Of a stretch of 64,000 nucleotides of DNA, positions 23,606 through 35,512 are shown in pieces; position 1 is the stretch's first letter; each line of letters starts with the position of its first letter. The notes under the pieces are model-generated. The model saw only the letters and a list, made by a program, of their open reading frames with translations. It was not told the DNA's origin and searched no databases. Source of the DNA: Nilaparvata lugens (Eukaryota > Arthropoda > Insecta > Hemiptera > Delphacidae). Position numbers and translations under genes: made by a program. The stretch covers positions 55,958,347-56,022,346 of the forward strand of contig NC_052507.1 in assembly GCF_014356525.2 (NCBI RefSeq). Direction: 5' to 3'.

Positions 23606-23999
23606 AGATAATTTTTATTTTTCATAAAACAAACTTTTATTATGGGAGTTGCTTCTATCAATTGATCCTATTCTATTAAGACTAATTCTGTTTGTATAAC
23701 AAATTTTGTAAAACAAACTTCTATGATGGGAGTTGCTTCTATCAATAATTGATCCTATTCTATCAAGACTAATTTTGTTTGTATATCCGACAGACAGCAT
23801 CAATGCTCCTCATTCAAACAATGCTGACACATTGATGTGAATCTTACTATAATTTGGTTACTCCAGATCAGATGAAGATAATTATGTCAATGATCGTTAC
23901 TGTTTCAATTCCAATCATGTTTGACATTTTTGCTTTTGATGCCAGCTGTTACCCTATCATATTGAGCGAGCAATTTCTGTATTCATATATATTATTATA

Positions 24000-24215
24000 T
24001 CTGGTTATTCATGTTCAACAGATCTCAAAAACGGCTCTAAAAATTTTTACGAAATTTGGAACATAGTAGGTTTATGATATAAAAATTCGATTGCACTATA
24101 GGTCTCATCCTTGGGAAAACTCGCTGAACAACATTAAAAGGATAATTCATCCTTGGCTGAAACAGCTGTGGATAGTAAAAATATAAGTGAGCGAGTGAGT
24201 ATGTGAAAAATCAGA
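24000..24215. repeat. Dispersed repeat family member (copy 2)
   Basis: Contains GATCTCAAAAACGGCTCTAA, AATTTGGAACATAGTAGG and TGGGAAAACTCGCTGAA, shared with copies near 17710 and 25030. Confidence 0.6.
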
Positions 24216-24417
24216 ACATCATATCACCGAAATTTATAAGCTGACGAATAGCCAGCTGTGAAATATAAACACAATAATTTTAGAGAATTGTGTTCTGTTT
24301 ATCAGAAAATCCTATTATATTAAGCAGGCAATTTCTGCATATAAATATATATATATCTTGTGTCTCCTGTTTTGATTCATATATGAAAATTCAGAACATC
24401 TGACAATCATTATTTGT

Positions 24418-24506
24418 CAATCAACAAAGTGTTGATTGACAAGGGAGGCCCACAACAAGGGAGGCCCCCAACAAACACTTTGTTGATTGACAAGGGAGGC
24501 CCAGCC
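24418..24506. repeat. Short direct repeats around AACAAAGTGTTGATTGACAA
   Basis: The block TTGATTGACAAGGGAGGCCC occurs twice and ACAAGGGAGGCCC a third time between, with CAACAAACACTTTGTTG partly self-complementary. Confidence 0.6.
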
Positions 24507-24617
24507 CCCGAAAATTCTCGTTTAAATGTAAGTTTTTAAGTGTTTTTAATCTATCCGTGTCGTGTGTATCCTTTTATATTTATATTATAAAACCTTAAAG
24601 TATTTTTTGTTAAGTGC

Positions 24618-24651
<34 letters not shown>

Positions 24652-24710
24652 GAACAGGAGACAAAAAAAGATTAACAGGATATAAATAGATTGAAAACAC
24701 TTTAAAACTC

Positions 24711-24874
24711 ACATTAGAAATGGGGGAAATTTTTGGAGACTGAGTCTCCTTCCTCAACCGAGCAGACTGCAGTTTACAAAAAAAAACGAGCAAAACTGCA
24801 GTTTTTTGTAAACTGCAGTCTGCTCGGTTGAGGAAGGAGACTCAGTCTCCAAAAATTTCCCCCATTTCTAATGT
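24711..24874. repeat. Perfect palindrome: 73-bp arms, 18-bp spacer
   Basis: The left arm starts ACATTAGAAATGGGGG and the right arm ends CCCCCATTTCTAATGT; every position I paired matches. Between them lie GAGACTGAGTCTC and CTGCAGTTTACAAAAAA with their complements. The flanks continue as a weaker inverted relation (GAACAGGAGACA at about 24652 against TGTCTCCTGTTTTAA at about 24916). Likely the core of a foldback element. Confidence 0.9.
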
Positions 24875-25009
24875 ACCGTAAGTTTTCAAGTGTTTTCAAT
24901 CCATTTATATCTTGTGTCTCCTGTTTTAATTTATATTACAAGCTTTAAAGTGTCTTCTGTTATGTGCTATATATATGGTTATGTGGTTATCTGGTTTTAA
25001 ATGGTTATA

Positions 25010-25245
25010 TGGGTATATATTTATGTTCAAGGGATCTCGAAAACGGTTCTAACGATTTTCACGGAATTTGGAACAAAGTATGTATATGATATGAAGATTA
25101 AATAGCCTCCAACTCTTGGATAACTCACTCGAAGGACATTAAAAGGATGAATACGTCCTTGGAAAAACAGCTGGAAATTTTGTCATCTGTCGATACCGTA
25201 ATGGAAGAGAGTGAACGAGTGCATGAGTGTGGGATCATCCATCTC
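25010..25245. repeat. Dispersed repeat family member (copy 3)
   Basis: GATCTCGAAAACGGTTCTAACG, then GGATAACTCACTCGAAGGAC and a run of GAGTGAACGAGTGCATGAG; related to the copies at 17700 and 24000. Confidence 0.6.
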
Positions 25246-26177
25246 ACGAGAAGTAAAAATTCAGCAAGAGAAACTTATTTTTGCTCATTTCTCTTTTTTT
25301 TAGAAAACATTATTACTTCAGAAAGTCCAAAATAGTAACTCGATGCTGTTAGTGATACATAGTATATTAACAAATATAGTAGCAAACATAATATATCATT
25401 CTTAATCGAATTCATAGTATATCTATTTGTAATTGATGATTTGTTTGTTTTTTGAAGTGTAGAATAAATTGTTATTTTGATGAGTGATAGAAGCTTAACC
25501 TAGATTTCATTGAGGTCAGTGGGGTAATTTTGTAGAAGCTGGAACAAATTATTGATAACCTAATAGTTTTGTTCTTTCATTTCAATTAAACAATTATTAT
25601 TGAATGAGAATACTGTGTTAGCTATAGATTTTTGATATTCATTGAGGTTAGTAGAATAGTCTTGTAGATTCTGGGACAAGTATTGAAAACTAATAGAATT
25701 GTTCTTTCATTTTAATCAACCAAATCTTATGAATGAAAATATTGTGCTCGTTATAGATTTCTGATATTCATCAAAATTAGTAGTATAAATTTTGGAGTTT
25801 CAGAACCCGTAGTAATTATATTCTGTTGAGATAGTTTTATTCTTGCAGTTAGTTAATAAGAGAATTTGGCAAGGCCACCCTTGTGCCCTGAAGGAGAAGG
25901 GCATAGAATATAAGCATTTGTCGGACATCTTTGTTTTTCTGCCGCATCACCCCAACCCCTAGTTCGGTTACAATATAAACTAAAAATTCAATCTTTCGTT
26001 GAAAATTTTCTATGCTTTTACACTCCAGAGCTAAGCTCGGTCCCCCGATATTCATGTCATTGCATGACACAAGACAAACCTATTGATATTGATAGATCAC
26101 AAGTAAATTTTAAATTTGTTAATTTAGATAGAAATTAAATTGAATTACATGTTAGTTTACATCCAAATTTTCATCCC
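25246..26177. other. Noncoding
   Basis: AT-rich. Two diverged direct repeats around ATTGTTCTTTCATTT..AATCAA (about 25570 and 25690) include TAGATTTTTGATATTCAT. No genes recognised. Confidence 0.5.
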
Positions 26178-26180
26178 TAA

Positions 26181-26372
26181 GGCGGGATGCACACCGGAGA
26201 AATGCATTTCGAGAAAAAAGTTTCAGGAAAAGTGAAACGAAAGTTGCTTGCAATCGACTGATGAGATTGAGCAGGGAACATTCCTTTTGTATGCATGTGT
26301 GAGTGAAACGGATTGCATGAAACTTGTTTCAGAGGGCTTCACGAAATGCATTTCTCCGGTGTGCATCCCGCC
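26181..26372. mobile_element. PIF/Harbinger-like MITE
   Basis: A 192-bp element with about 31-bp terminal inverted repeats, GGCGGGATGCACACCGGAGA and onward to AATGCATTTCG, mirrored at the right end. TAA on both sides (26178-26180, 26373-26375) is a 3-bp target duplication typical of Harbinger elements. No coding capacity. Confidence 0.8.
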
Positions 26373-26375
26373 TAA

Positions 26376-26989
26376 GAATTTGGTTTGAAGCTAAGATCAA
26401 AGAAAGAAAATCATAAATGATGGTAGTCAATAATCAAAGTGATTGAATTTACTCTTTTCAGATTTATGCAAAATATATTTTTCAATTTTTCTTAAATGCT
26501 GTATGTATAATGTTATCAATAATGTTTATTGGAGTATGCAAATGTCCACTAATCTGTTTTGAAATTCTAGTGATATTTGAAGTATCTTGGTTATATTATA
26601 TTATTAATCATATTACATTAAGTATATGATTTTTTATTTGTCTATCTGTATTGTACTGGTCTGAATTATATTTTAGAGAGCTGTATTAATTCTAAAATCA
26701 TGTTAAAATATAGGTAAGAAATGTTTTGAACTCGTGGCTAGAGCACAAGATTTCTATTTCTAGCCACACCAATTATTCAACTACAAATTATTTATTCATT
26801 TTCATGTGAAACTGTTTTCAATTGGTGGATAAAATTTGACTTGATTCAATGCAAATCCACATTATAATGATCCCACTTCTATATTTATGATAGTAAAGTT
26901 TAGGACATGAGAAATCAGACACAATAAATATTTTATAACTTTAAATTTCATCTTTTAATTCCCTCAGTGGAGCACGGGTGCCCTTCTAG
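26376..26989. other. Noncoding, ending in a Helitron 3' terminus
   Basis: The last bases (about 26967-26989) read GGAGCACGGGTGCCCTTCTAG. They contain a small GCACGGGTGC hairpin and a CTAG end followed by T, as at Helitron 3' ends. The matching 5' end was not located. Confidence 0.5.
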
Positions 26990-27222
26990 TCTATTATATA
27001 ATAATGGAAAAATTGGCTATCACATATGTGATGGGAATACATGACAGACACATCTTCACGTCTGAACTACTGGACTGATTAATCTTGAAATTTGCATAAA
27101 GATTCTTAATTTACTGAGGATGGTTATAAGCCTATTTTAGATTCGTCAAGATTTCAGTAGGTCAAGTTTTCAGTTTGTCAAGTTTTTAATCAGACCCTTG
27201 CGGAGCACGGGTTACCTGCTAG
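26990..27222 (+). mobile_element. Short non-autonomous Helitron, joined to another
   Basis: It begins TCTATTATATAATAATGG immediately after the CTAG of the preceding element. It ends GCGGAGCACGGGTTACCTGCTAG before T. 233 bp, no coding capacity. The two Helitron ends abut, so one inserted at the border of the other. Confidence 0.6.
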
Positions 27223-27597
27223 TATTTTAAATAATAAGAGAGAGTGAGACTGTGTGTTTGAAACATGTGTGTTTTTTCAATTTTCCAGTCGAGAAATATT
27301 TTCAATTAATTATAAGAAAACTTTTGTTCCATTTCTGATAGGAGCTGTGGTGATAAAATTTTCAAACACAAAAGAAAAGGACATGGTAGCAGTAATCAAA
27401 GACTGGCTGAAGTCTCCAAAAACTCGGTTTACCAAGTAAGAGTAAGTCTCAATTTTGATTATTCTAAAACAGAATATGAAGTCAAATAATTTTTTTCTAT
27501 GGGTGATGTCCACATGAACTCTAGGCTTGTGCTAATCATTATTAGTTAGTAATCATACAGAGTGAGTCATATGTATGGGAACCTTTCAATAAATTAG
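27223..27597. other. Noncoding
   Basis: A 61-codon plus-strand frame at 27254-27439 has no recognisable domain. Nothing else seen. Confidence 0.5.
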
Positions 27598-28294
27598 AGA
27601 CTGTTGTAGATATAATACTGTAGCTTTCAGGATATGTTACTGGTCAAATACTCTAACTTTTGACAAACAACTGAATTTCAACCCCTTCATAAGGGGTTGA
27701 CTAGGTTCAGAATGTATAATATGGTGACTTATGAGTTGTAACTCGAATATTTTTAATGTAAACGCCCATTATGTGGTACAGTGTTTTGAAGGGATTTTTA
27801 AAACAAGTAAGATAACAACAATCGAAATGTACTATGAAACTTGAATCCAAAACGGTGGCTGATTGAAGTTACAGTTTGTAAAGAAATGAGGGGTTGTAAC
27901 TCAAATATTTTTAATGTAAACACCTTTTGTGTAATACATCATTATAGAGGCGTTTTCGAAACTAGAAAGATGACATCAATAGAAATCTTCTATGATACTT
28001 TTATCCAAAATGGCGGCTGATTGAATTTTATCAATTATTTCTTTAAAAACTAAAACTTCAATCAGCCGCCATTTTGGATAAAAGTATCATAGAAAATTTT
28101 TCTTGATGTCATCTTTCTTGTTATGAGAAGGCTTTTGAGATAATACATAATGGGTACTCAAATTCAAAATCTTTGAGTTACAACCCCCCAAGTCACACCC
28201 TTATGAGGGGTTGTATTTCAGTTTTATGTCAAAAGGTGAAGTATTTGACCAATAACTTACTCTAAAAGTTACAGTATTATATCTACAATAGTCT
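27598..28294. mobile_element. Foldback element with about 70-bp imperfect inverted ends
   Basis: AGACTGTTGTAGATATAATA at the left pairs with TATTATATCTACAATAGTCT at the right, continuing through TGGTCAAATACT and TTTTGACA. Inner blocks are also inverted: CAATAGAAATCTTCTATGAT with ATCATAGAAAATTTTTCTTG, and ATCCAAAATGGCGGCTGATT with AATCAGCCGCCATTTTGGAT. No coding frame. Confidence 0.7.
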
Positions 28295-29412
28295 CCAGAC
28301 TGTGATGTTTTGAAAATAGATTAAATTTTCATATAAACTATTGTTGTTTCACCATTTTATTAAAGCAAAAATCGCCCTATTGGCCATCCAGACATTTATA
28401 GTTCTTTCCCAATGGGTGATTAGTCCAGTACATGTAAGAGGGGGTGTGCTTGCAAATTATATTGTAGTTCTAATTTTTCAATATATTATTTGGGACCATA
28501 AGAAAAGTCCAAAACCAATTTCTTCATGCAAAATTTCCTTGTGCTAGATACAGAGTGGCCCAAAACCTCATATTGTCGGCTCATTTTCCAGTTTTCAGCT
28601 ATTTCTGCCAAATCTCGTGATCGGACAGAAAAATTTGCTCTCGCATTTTTTTCTAGAATATGAAATTCTGAATGAAATTAGATTATTTGGAACTCTATAT
28701 CTCCAATGAGTACAGAGCTATGATCTTTCAAAAATGAGTGAAATTTGAAGAAAAAAATAAATTTTGATGAATTATAGTTTTTGATCAACAATATCTTCCG
28801 ATTGTTACCATTAAGATGTATGATTCAGAATTTCTCTGGGCGTATCTTTGTGCTCTACAATCTGAGATCAGGTAGAGTGCTCTATCTCATATAGATGACC
28901 AGGTACACATCTGACAACAATGCTCCTTGTATTGTGAAAAACACTTAATTTTCAGCTTCAACCATCATCACCAACTACATAGTCGTCACACTGATATTTC
29001 GCACAATGACATAAGTTGATAAGATAATGCTCTATGAGAATCACCCGATAGATGCACTCCATGCCAGTATCTCCTAGTGGAGAGGCGCGCTTAAGAACAC
29101 CTCGGAGATTAAAATTTCAAACACTTATAACTTGTGACACAATGCTCAGATTCCATCGTGCTACACTTCATTCTTCTCGGCTTGTCAAGGCGGTCCAAAA
29201 TCATGCATCATAAGTCAAATTCGGTCGAAAAGTGGAAACTTTATTGTTGAGTGTACTAAAGCCCATATTCCAATACACAAAAAATGGCCAATTTCTATAT
29301 TCAATAATAGATAATTAAACAGGTATACTCTCTTGTCTGATGCTAGTTGAAACTGGGTTAGAATATTCTAATCCTTGCAAATGTTATCTTCATCCTTGGC
29401 TGCTCTCCTAGA
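28295..29412. other. Noncoding
   Basis: Short frames only, no domains. Ends at the 3' border of the LINE. Confidence 0.5.
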
Positions 29413-29746
29413 TTTTTTTTTCAATTCAATTTATTTATTCACACACACATACATAAGATTCATAAATATGAAATGAAAATTATTTACATCAATGAAAAAC
29501 ATTACAGTGAAAAATAAATAACATAAATATGAGAACACATTACAATATTAGAAGGCAATTTATACCATGTTATGTGGTGAAGAAGGGTGGAGGATCAAAA
29601 GTACTTCCAACTATGGCTATCCATGTCATAGGAAGGCTTTTGATCCTTGGAATTTTTGGAAAGGATTGGGAAAGGGATGTGATAGAGCACAAGTAGGGGA
29701 AGTGAGCGCACTAATCAGAAAGTTCTCTGTTAACTTATTATAGTTC

Positions 29747-32510
29747 TCAAAGGTAGAAGAAGTAGTTAATTTTGATCCAAGCATTGATATCTGTTTTTAC
29801 CTTTTTTGTTATCTTGGCACAGCTAATAATTTGTTCAGGAATTTTATTTATAATTTTAGTGCTTAAATATATGAGTTGTCTTCTAATATTTTCAATGTTA
29901 GTATGATAGATTAGGTACTTATTTGATGTGGGTCTTAAATTGTATTGATTATTGATAGTATTATTAGTGCAAATGAAATTATTTTTATATTTAAATATAT
30001 ATTTTACTACATTCATTACATACAACTGTCTAACTGTCAACACGTTAAACTCTTCAAAAGTCAGGTTGGTTGGGAAAAGTCTAGGCTTATTTAAGATTGT
30101 TTTAATGATTGATTTTTGAATTATGAAAAGCTCTTCCAAGTGGGAGTTATAACAGCACCCCCCCCCCCCAATACTGAAATACCATACTGAATTATGGACT
30201 GTACCAGTGCAAAGTATACCATTTGATGATGACTTGAGTTCAGAATTTTTTTCGCTTCATAGAATTTATAAGAAAGATATCTGATTCTTTTGCATACAAA
30301 TTTGATATGGATGTCTCACTTCAAATATTAATTTATTATGACGCCTAGATATTTTGTGCTTGTTACTCTTTTCATTATGGGACAAGTGCAGTTATTGAAG
30401 TTCATGTTGCAGTTTGAATGTAGTCTCAGATTCATATTTTCGTCGGGTTTACCAGTTGTATTGAGTGCAAAAGTGATGTGATTGGTTTTATCAATGTTCA
30501 AGCTCAAAGTGTTTTTGTCTAACCATTTTTTAATGAGGAAACAATTCTGTTCTGCAATTTCATGAGCCTCGATCCACGATTTTCCATAGAAACAGCTGCA
30601 GTGTCATCTGCGAATGATATAGTTGTTGAGTTTTTCAGTTTCAGGCAAAGTAAAACATTCACATAAATAATAAAAAGGATTGGTGAAAGTACAGTTCTCT
30701 GAGGCAACCCGTAAGAGGTCATTTTAGAGGTATCAGTACATCCATTTATTGTTCAAGACTGTGTTCTATCTCTCGAATAGCTTTTAATTAATTCTAGAAA
30801 AATTCCCCCGAAGCCATATTTCTCGAGTTTATTGTAAAGGGAGTAATGTGGAATAGTATCAAAAGCTTTTTTGATATCCAAGAAAACCGCTATAGATTTG
30901 TGATTGGAATTCAGGTTTTGTGAAACAGTATTAGCAAATTTAATTAATGCATCTTCCGTACTCTTCTCAGCCTGGAATCCAAATTGATTTTCATTTATTA
31001 TTTTATGTTTGCTCAAAAACAGGACTAATCTCTTCTTTATAATCTTTTCCATAATTTTTGCCAGATTACTGATAAGACTGATTGGCCTGTAATTGCCAGG
31101 ATTTGATGGATCTCCTTGCTTGGAGAGAGGTTTTATTTTGGCTTTTTGAAGTGTTTGGGGAAGTGGCCTTGCTCAAAACATTTATTAAAAATCGTGGCTA
31201 GTGGTTGTGAGATAGTGTGGCCTATTTGCTTGAGTACTGTGTTATTGAGATTATCCATTCCTGGGGCGCAATTATTCTTCAGCTCTTTTATTATTTCTTT
31301 AGAATCTGTTAGTCTCATGAATAAAGAATTCAGTAGAGGTGTTTCGGTTATATCGTTGTTGTGAGAATTCGCTAGTTCATTGCCTGTCTTTCACCAACAT
31401 TGGTAAAAAAGTCATTCAGCCTCTTGGCCTCAACTCTGATCCTGTCACACTCCTTTTTTCCTTCCCCGATTACCTCATTAATACTCCTCCAAAGTTTTGA
31501 AATATTGTTTTTACATTGCTCTATTTTAACTTCATAATATTTCTCCTTCGCTTCACTTATGAGTCTATTCAATGTGTTCCGATAGATTCTGTATTCATTT
31601 ATTGAATCAGCATTTGCAGAACCTTCCCTTATACTATCATGCATTCTATCCCGTATAGTAATTGATTTTATTATTCCTTGTGTTATCCAAGCCTTCAAAG
31701 GGCGATTTCGGCGAGGAATGTTTATCTCAGTTTTGACTGAATCAATAATACCATTTAACCGTTCCACAAACTTTTCAACAAGTATATCTATATCTTCATT
31801 CCCAAATATAAAGCTGAAATTGCTTTTTGTGTTTTTGAAAAATATATGATCTATGCACGATTCAGATGTGGTTGATACTCCAGTACTTCCATTTATATGA
31901 GATTTGAAGCCTTTGCTCATTAAAATATGCATGTATTCCTGAACCTGTATACTAGTTGATTCAATATTTATATTTATATCATCAACCATACAAACACTCA
32001 TTGAATTGGGTATATTGTCAAGGAAATGGTTTAGGCTGTTGACAAAATTCTCGGTGTTATGATTACTGGGTGATCTTAAATTCCTATAACTCTGAACATT
32101 TTATCATTTGGTGTTTTCAAGTCCAAGCACAACGAGTTTGCATCAACAATGTCACAAGCGATCACACTGACATCAAAATCATCTCTAATATAAATGCACA
32201 GACCGTCGCATTTGTTAATTTTCAAATATTTATTTACTTCGGTGTAACCTGGGATCTTGTAAGTAAATGGAATGTTCTCGGTTAGCCAAGTTTCAGTAAG
32301 AACTATTACATGGATATCTGTTTTTAGGCTGTTTATACAACAGATTAACTGATTGAAATTTGCATGAAGGCTGCGGATATTGGTCGAGAAGATATTTAAG
32401 AATTCAATATTTTTTCCATTTATTGAAGGAGCATAATTGATATACTCATCGATTTCAGGAGTGATGTTATCAATTTCCAGCAAAGTAAGAATTTCATCAA
32501 TATCAGCCAT
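29747..32510 (-). pseudogene. LINE ORF2: endonuclease and reverse transcriptase, frameshifted
   Basis: Starts at MADIDEILTLL (32510). The endonuclease region (about 32400-31850) has NIFSTNIRSLHANFNQL, VLTETWL, and later VDDININ and SCIDHIF, the AP-endonuclease signatures of Jockey/CR1-type LINEs. A linker leads to the RT at about 31318-30520: APGMDNLNN, NENQFGFQAEKSTEDAL, VFLDIKKAFDTI, GLPQRTVLSPILF and catalytic FADDT. The C-terminal piece (30139-29747) has RLFPTNLTFEEFNVLTV. Frame changes occur between 32076 and 32001, near 31370, near 31100 and between 30520 and 30139, so the protein is not made intact. Function in an intact element: nick target DNA and copy its RNA in place. Confidence 0.85.
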
Positions 32511-34392
32511 GATCAAGTCTGTTATCAAGCATGCATAATCTATCCCTGTTCCACTTTTCAAGATCAGTTTCATTTGTTGTTCTTAATTTATCAATGAGTT
32601 TGTCAATTGCATCTTTTTCTACACTCGTAGTTAAATATCTGAAAGTATTGGTGTGGCGTGAAAGAGCAACTATTGCATGTTGGATACTGTTATAAATGTC
32701 TCTGTTCTGGTAATCTACTCTAATTAATACTACGTTTCTAGATGTTAGTCCTTGCGCTTCGTGAATAGTATGAAGTTTCCATCCTTTCCAAGTATTTTCT
32801 CCCCAATTTAGTGCTTCAGCTACTCTTTGTTTCTCCTCCTGTGTGGAGGACAAAAAAAGGGTCTCCGAGAATATAAAATGATGTTCAATTAATCTGTGTG
32901 TCGGAAGTATGGATGAGATTTTACTATTTAGCGTAGCAATGATGTTATAGTGGTGGGGGGGGGGAAGTGCATTGCAAACATCTACTGGGCATCTGCGGGT
33001 TTTCGAAATGTATGCATATGGCTCACAGAAGCAGCCACACATTTCATGCCATTTCGCTTCCAAGGAGCTTCTCTCAATGTAAGGTAACTGTTGTGAGTCA
33101 CCAACTACAATTATTTCTTGTGCTTTACTCAATTCAGCTATGTAACCAATGTAACCAGCATGCATTAATAATACTTCATCAATGAAAACTCTTTCATACG
33201 TTTTTTCACCCGAGCTATTTATAATGTAAGATCCCACACTTCTATAATCTAAGTTTATGCTCCTTTCATCATCGATATCATGCATCCTAACCACTTCTTC
33301 ACGAATAGATTTTATGCCAGCTCGTGTTTGACTAAGAACAAGGTCTCTTCCAGGATTATGCTTAGGAACTATGAAGTAGGATTTCCCACAACCAGGTACT
33401 CCGTCATATCATTTAATATTGGGTAACTTACAATCCTTAAATTTTAATTTATTTATATTCGCTAATAATTTGCCATTAAGCATAAGTATTGTATCTTTGG
33501 TCACCAGGACGTATCTTTCCATAGTTTCAAATCTTGATTGGTGGGGCTGGAAAACGCTTTCTTGTATTATCGTAAATATTCATACTCCCTTTCAAACATT
33601 CATAATTTCTCCGATCGAGCTTGCAAATGTTGTCGAGCGTTATTGTGTTATTGTTGAGAGAAGTTGTTTGTATATCTTCACATTTTCTGTATCAGTCTTT
33701 TGAATAATGTGACGAAGTTCTATCATAGAGTTTGAGTAAACTTCGAGTTTTGTATAGCCCGGGAAAAATCCTAATGGGGTTTCAGGTGGACATTTTGAAC
33801 TATCAGAAGCATCAGGGATGTTGAGGAATTTAAGTTCACAATAGCCAAGGTACGCGAATACAAATCTAAGACTATCCGCCTCCAGCACATTACTCAATAG
33901 ACTAGTGGCAGTCATCTCAAGAAAATCATTGAAACAATCAACACTAACAATTAATGGATGATTTGTTTCAGCCCATTTGTTTGAGGTTTTGAAAATTGAA
34001 AAGAAGTTGAGCTCAATTTCTTTGGTACATTCTATCAATGATAATGTATTATTATTTACAAGATTTTGAAAGAGTTTTATATTAGTACTTTTTAATTGGT
34101 CAAGTTGTATCCATTCTTCATGTGTAAATTTAGTTTTTCTCGTCAGAGCTGCGAAACCCTTAGATGTTTTAAAGTTACCCTTACTTAATTTAACAAAACT
34201 TATCATTACATCTACATGTTCACCAAAATTACATACAAGATTTACTCTACTTTTAGGAGTTTTACAGGTTGAGTTGAATATTTCTATACGATTTAGAACT
34301 TGGGCGAGATCTACATGTCGGGGCTCATAACTCATGGAGCTATTGCTAATTTTTTTATTTATCAATTTATTAATTATTTCTTTGAATACCAT
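32511..34392 (-). pseudogene. Endogenous RNA-virus-like replicase fragment with SF1 helicase
   Basis: A single reading frame, interrupted by a stop at 33640-33642, a TGA at 33409-33411 and two more stops between them. The C-terminal half is a superfamily 1 helicase of the alphavirus-like supergroup: Walker A GVPGCGKS (33402-33379), motif II VFIDEVLLMH, motif III GDSQQLPYI, motif V HTIHEAQGLT and motif VI AIVALSRHTN. This is the helicase of virga/nege-like plus-strand RNA virus replicases. The N-terminal 250 aa (34392-33640) are unrecognised but lie in the same frame, so they are probably the replicase region upstream of the helicase. No methyltransferase or RdRp motifs are seen. It sits between the LINE ORF1 stop (34370) and the ORF2 start (32510). 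Confidence 0.8.
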
Positions 34393-35512
34393 AATCTGTT
34401 TTATCTATGATTTGGTGTAACGCTTTTCGGTAGGTGGGGCAATCTTTATCATTTGCTTTATGGTTGTGATTTTTTTCATTGTTTGAGCAGTTTATGCAGC
34501 ATGGACTTTTTTCTTTGTTTGGGCATTTCTTGATGTCATGACCCTTAACGGCACAGTGTGCGCAAGTACTTTGGCTATCAGGACAATGCTTACTTACATG
34601 GTTCAGTTTCTGGCACTTAAAACACCTTGAAACTGCTGTATAGTCTCGAACTCTACAGGAATTCCAGTCTATAAGAATTCTCTGTTTGTTTATCATTTCC
34701 TTCCTAATTTCACCCGAACATTCAATGACCCAGTGGACAGTTTTCTCATTTTTTGGCCCTAGCTTGAATCTTGGCTTAAAGTTTGTGCAGAATTTATTTC
34801 TATCCATTAAGGAAAAGTTACGCTCATAAATTTCCTCAGTTAATTCATTGATTTCCATATCACTACAAACATTGTGAATTATTACTTTTGGCTTCCTGAT
34901 TAGTGGCTCACTCACCTTCATTTCGTTTTCCTGCAATATTTTATTACTCAAAAACTTATCTTTTCCAGTCTTAGGGTCTAGCACCAGCAGTAATCCACCT
35001 CCTCTGACGTTGACTGCTTTTTTTATCTTGAGATTCTGTTCTCTACTAATGTTCTTTTTCAAAATTTTTCGGATATTTTCACTGCTCTGTTTCTCGTCTG
35101 TAGTTTCGTTCTCCGGTTTCACAATCAAGACGTTCTCTTTTGGCGTGATTTTCCTGACCTTGGGCTCTGTTTTGGTTGGCTTGGCTGCTGGTTTTATGGC
35201 TGCTTCTCCGGTATGGCCAACAGCATCAGCTGCCTTCCTCCTAGTCGGTAGTTGGACCACCTCCCCGAAAGATTTTTTTGCGTTTTGACCGTTGGTCATC
35301 CCCACCGCAAGCTTTGCAACACTTTGTTCAATTTTCTCAATTCTCTCATAAATTTTTGCGTCAGACTCCGCAACATTGTACCTGGTTTCCGCTCTTTCTG
35401 TGATAATACAAAGTCTATTGCACAGTTCAACAAAATTATCATGATCCTCTCTTGATAATTTCCTTTTCACATTGTAAACTTCCGTTCCCCATTTCAAGAA
35501 TTCTTTTTGCAT
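34370..35512 (-). CDS. LINE ORF1 (Gag-like, three zinc knuckles)
   Basis: 380 aa, open from ATG. The N-terminal 130 aa are predicted helical and charged (KIYERIEKIEQSVAKL). The centre is Lys-rich. The domain VIHNVCSDMEINELTEEIYE to WVIECSGEIRKEMI looks like the RRM-like fold usual in these ORF1 proteins. The C-terminus has knuckles CFKCQKLNHVSKHC and CAHCAVKGHDIKKC (both CX2CX4HX4C) and a third, CINCSNN...HNHKANDKDC. It binds the element RNA to form a ribonucleoprotein. Unlike ORF2, it has no breaks. It ends YGIQRNN just where the viral segment begins. Confidence 0.85.
   Translation of the reverse strand: MQKEFLKWGTEVYNVKRKLSREDHDNFVELCNRLCIITERAETRYNVAESDAKIYERIEKIEQSVAKLAVGMTNGQNAKKSFGEVVQLPTRRKAADAVGHTGEAAIKPAAKPTKTEPKVRKITPKENVLIVKPENETTDEKQSSENIRKILKKNISREQNLKIKKAVNVRGGGLLLVLDPKTGKDKFLSNKILQENEMKVSEPLIRKPKVIIHNVCSDMEINELTEEIYERNFSLMDRNKFCTNFKPRFKLGPKNEKTVHWVIECSGEIRKEMINKQRILIDWNSCRVRDYTAVSRCFKCQKLNHVSKHCPDSQSTCAHCAVKGHDIKKCPNKEKSPCCINCSNNEKNHNHKANDKDCPTYRKALHQIIDKTDYGIQRNN

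Larger units (their letters stand above)
29413..35512 (-). mobile_element. Non-LTR retrotransposon (Jockey/CR1-like) with viral helicase segment inside
   Basis: Reading on the minus strand: ORF1 with zinc knuckles, then a 1.9-kb RNA-virus-like segment, then ORF2 with an AP-type endonuclease and a reverse transcriptase. A 3' tail GAATAAATAAATTGAATTG runs into nine A residues at 29421-29413. ORF1 is open, whereas ORF2 and the viral segment are broken by stops and frameshifts, so this copy is dead. The 5' border could not be fixed; sequence up to about 35940 may belong to its 5' UTR. No target duplication was identified. Confidence 0.75.

Noticed and set aside
35010..35288. Plus-strand ORFs over LINE ORF1
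   Set aside because: Shadow frames of the zinc-knuckle ORF1 on the minus strand.
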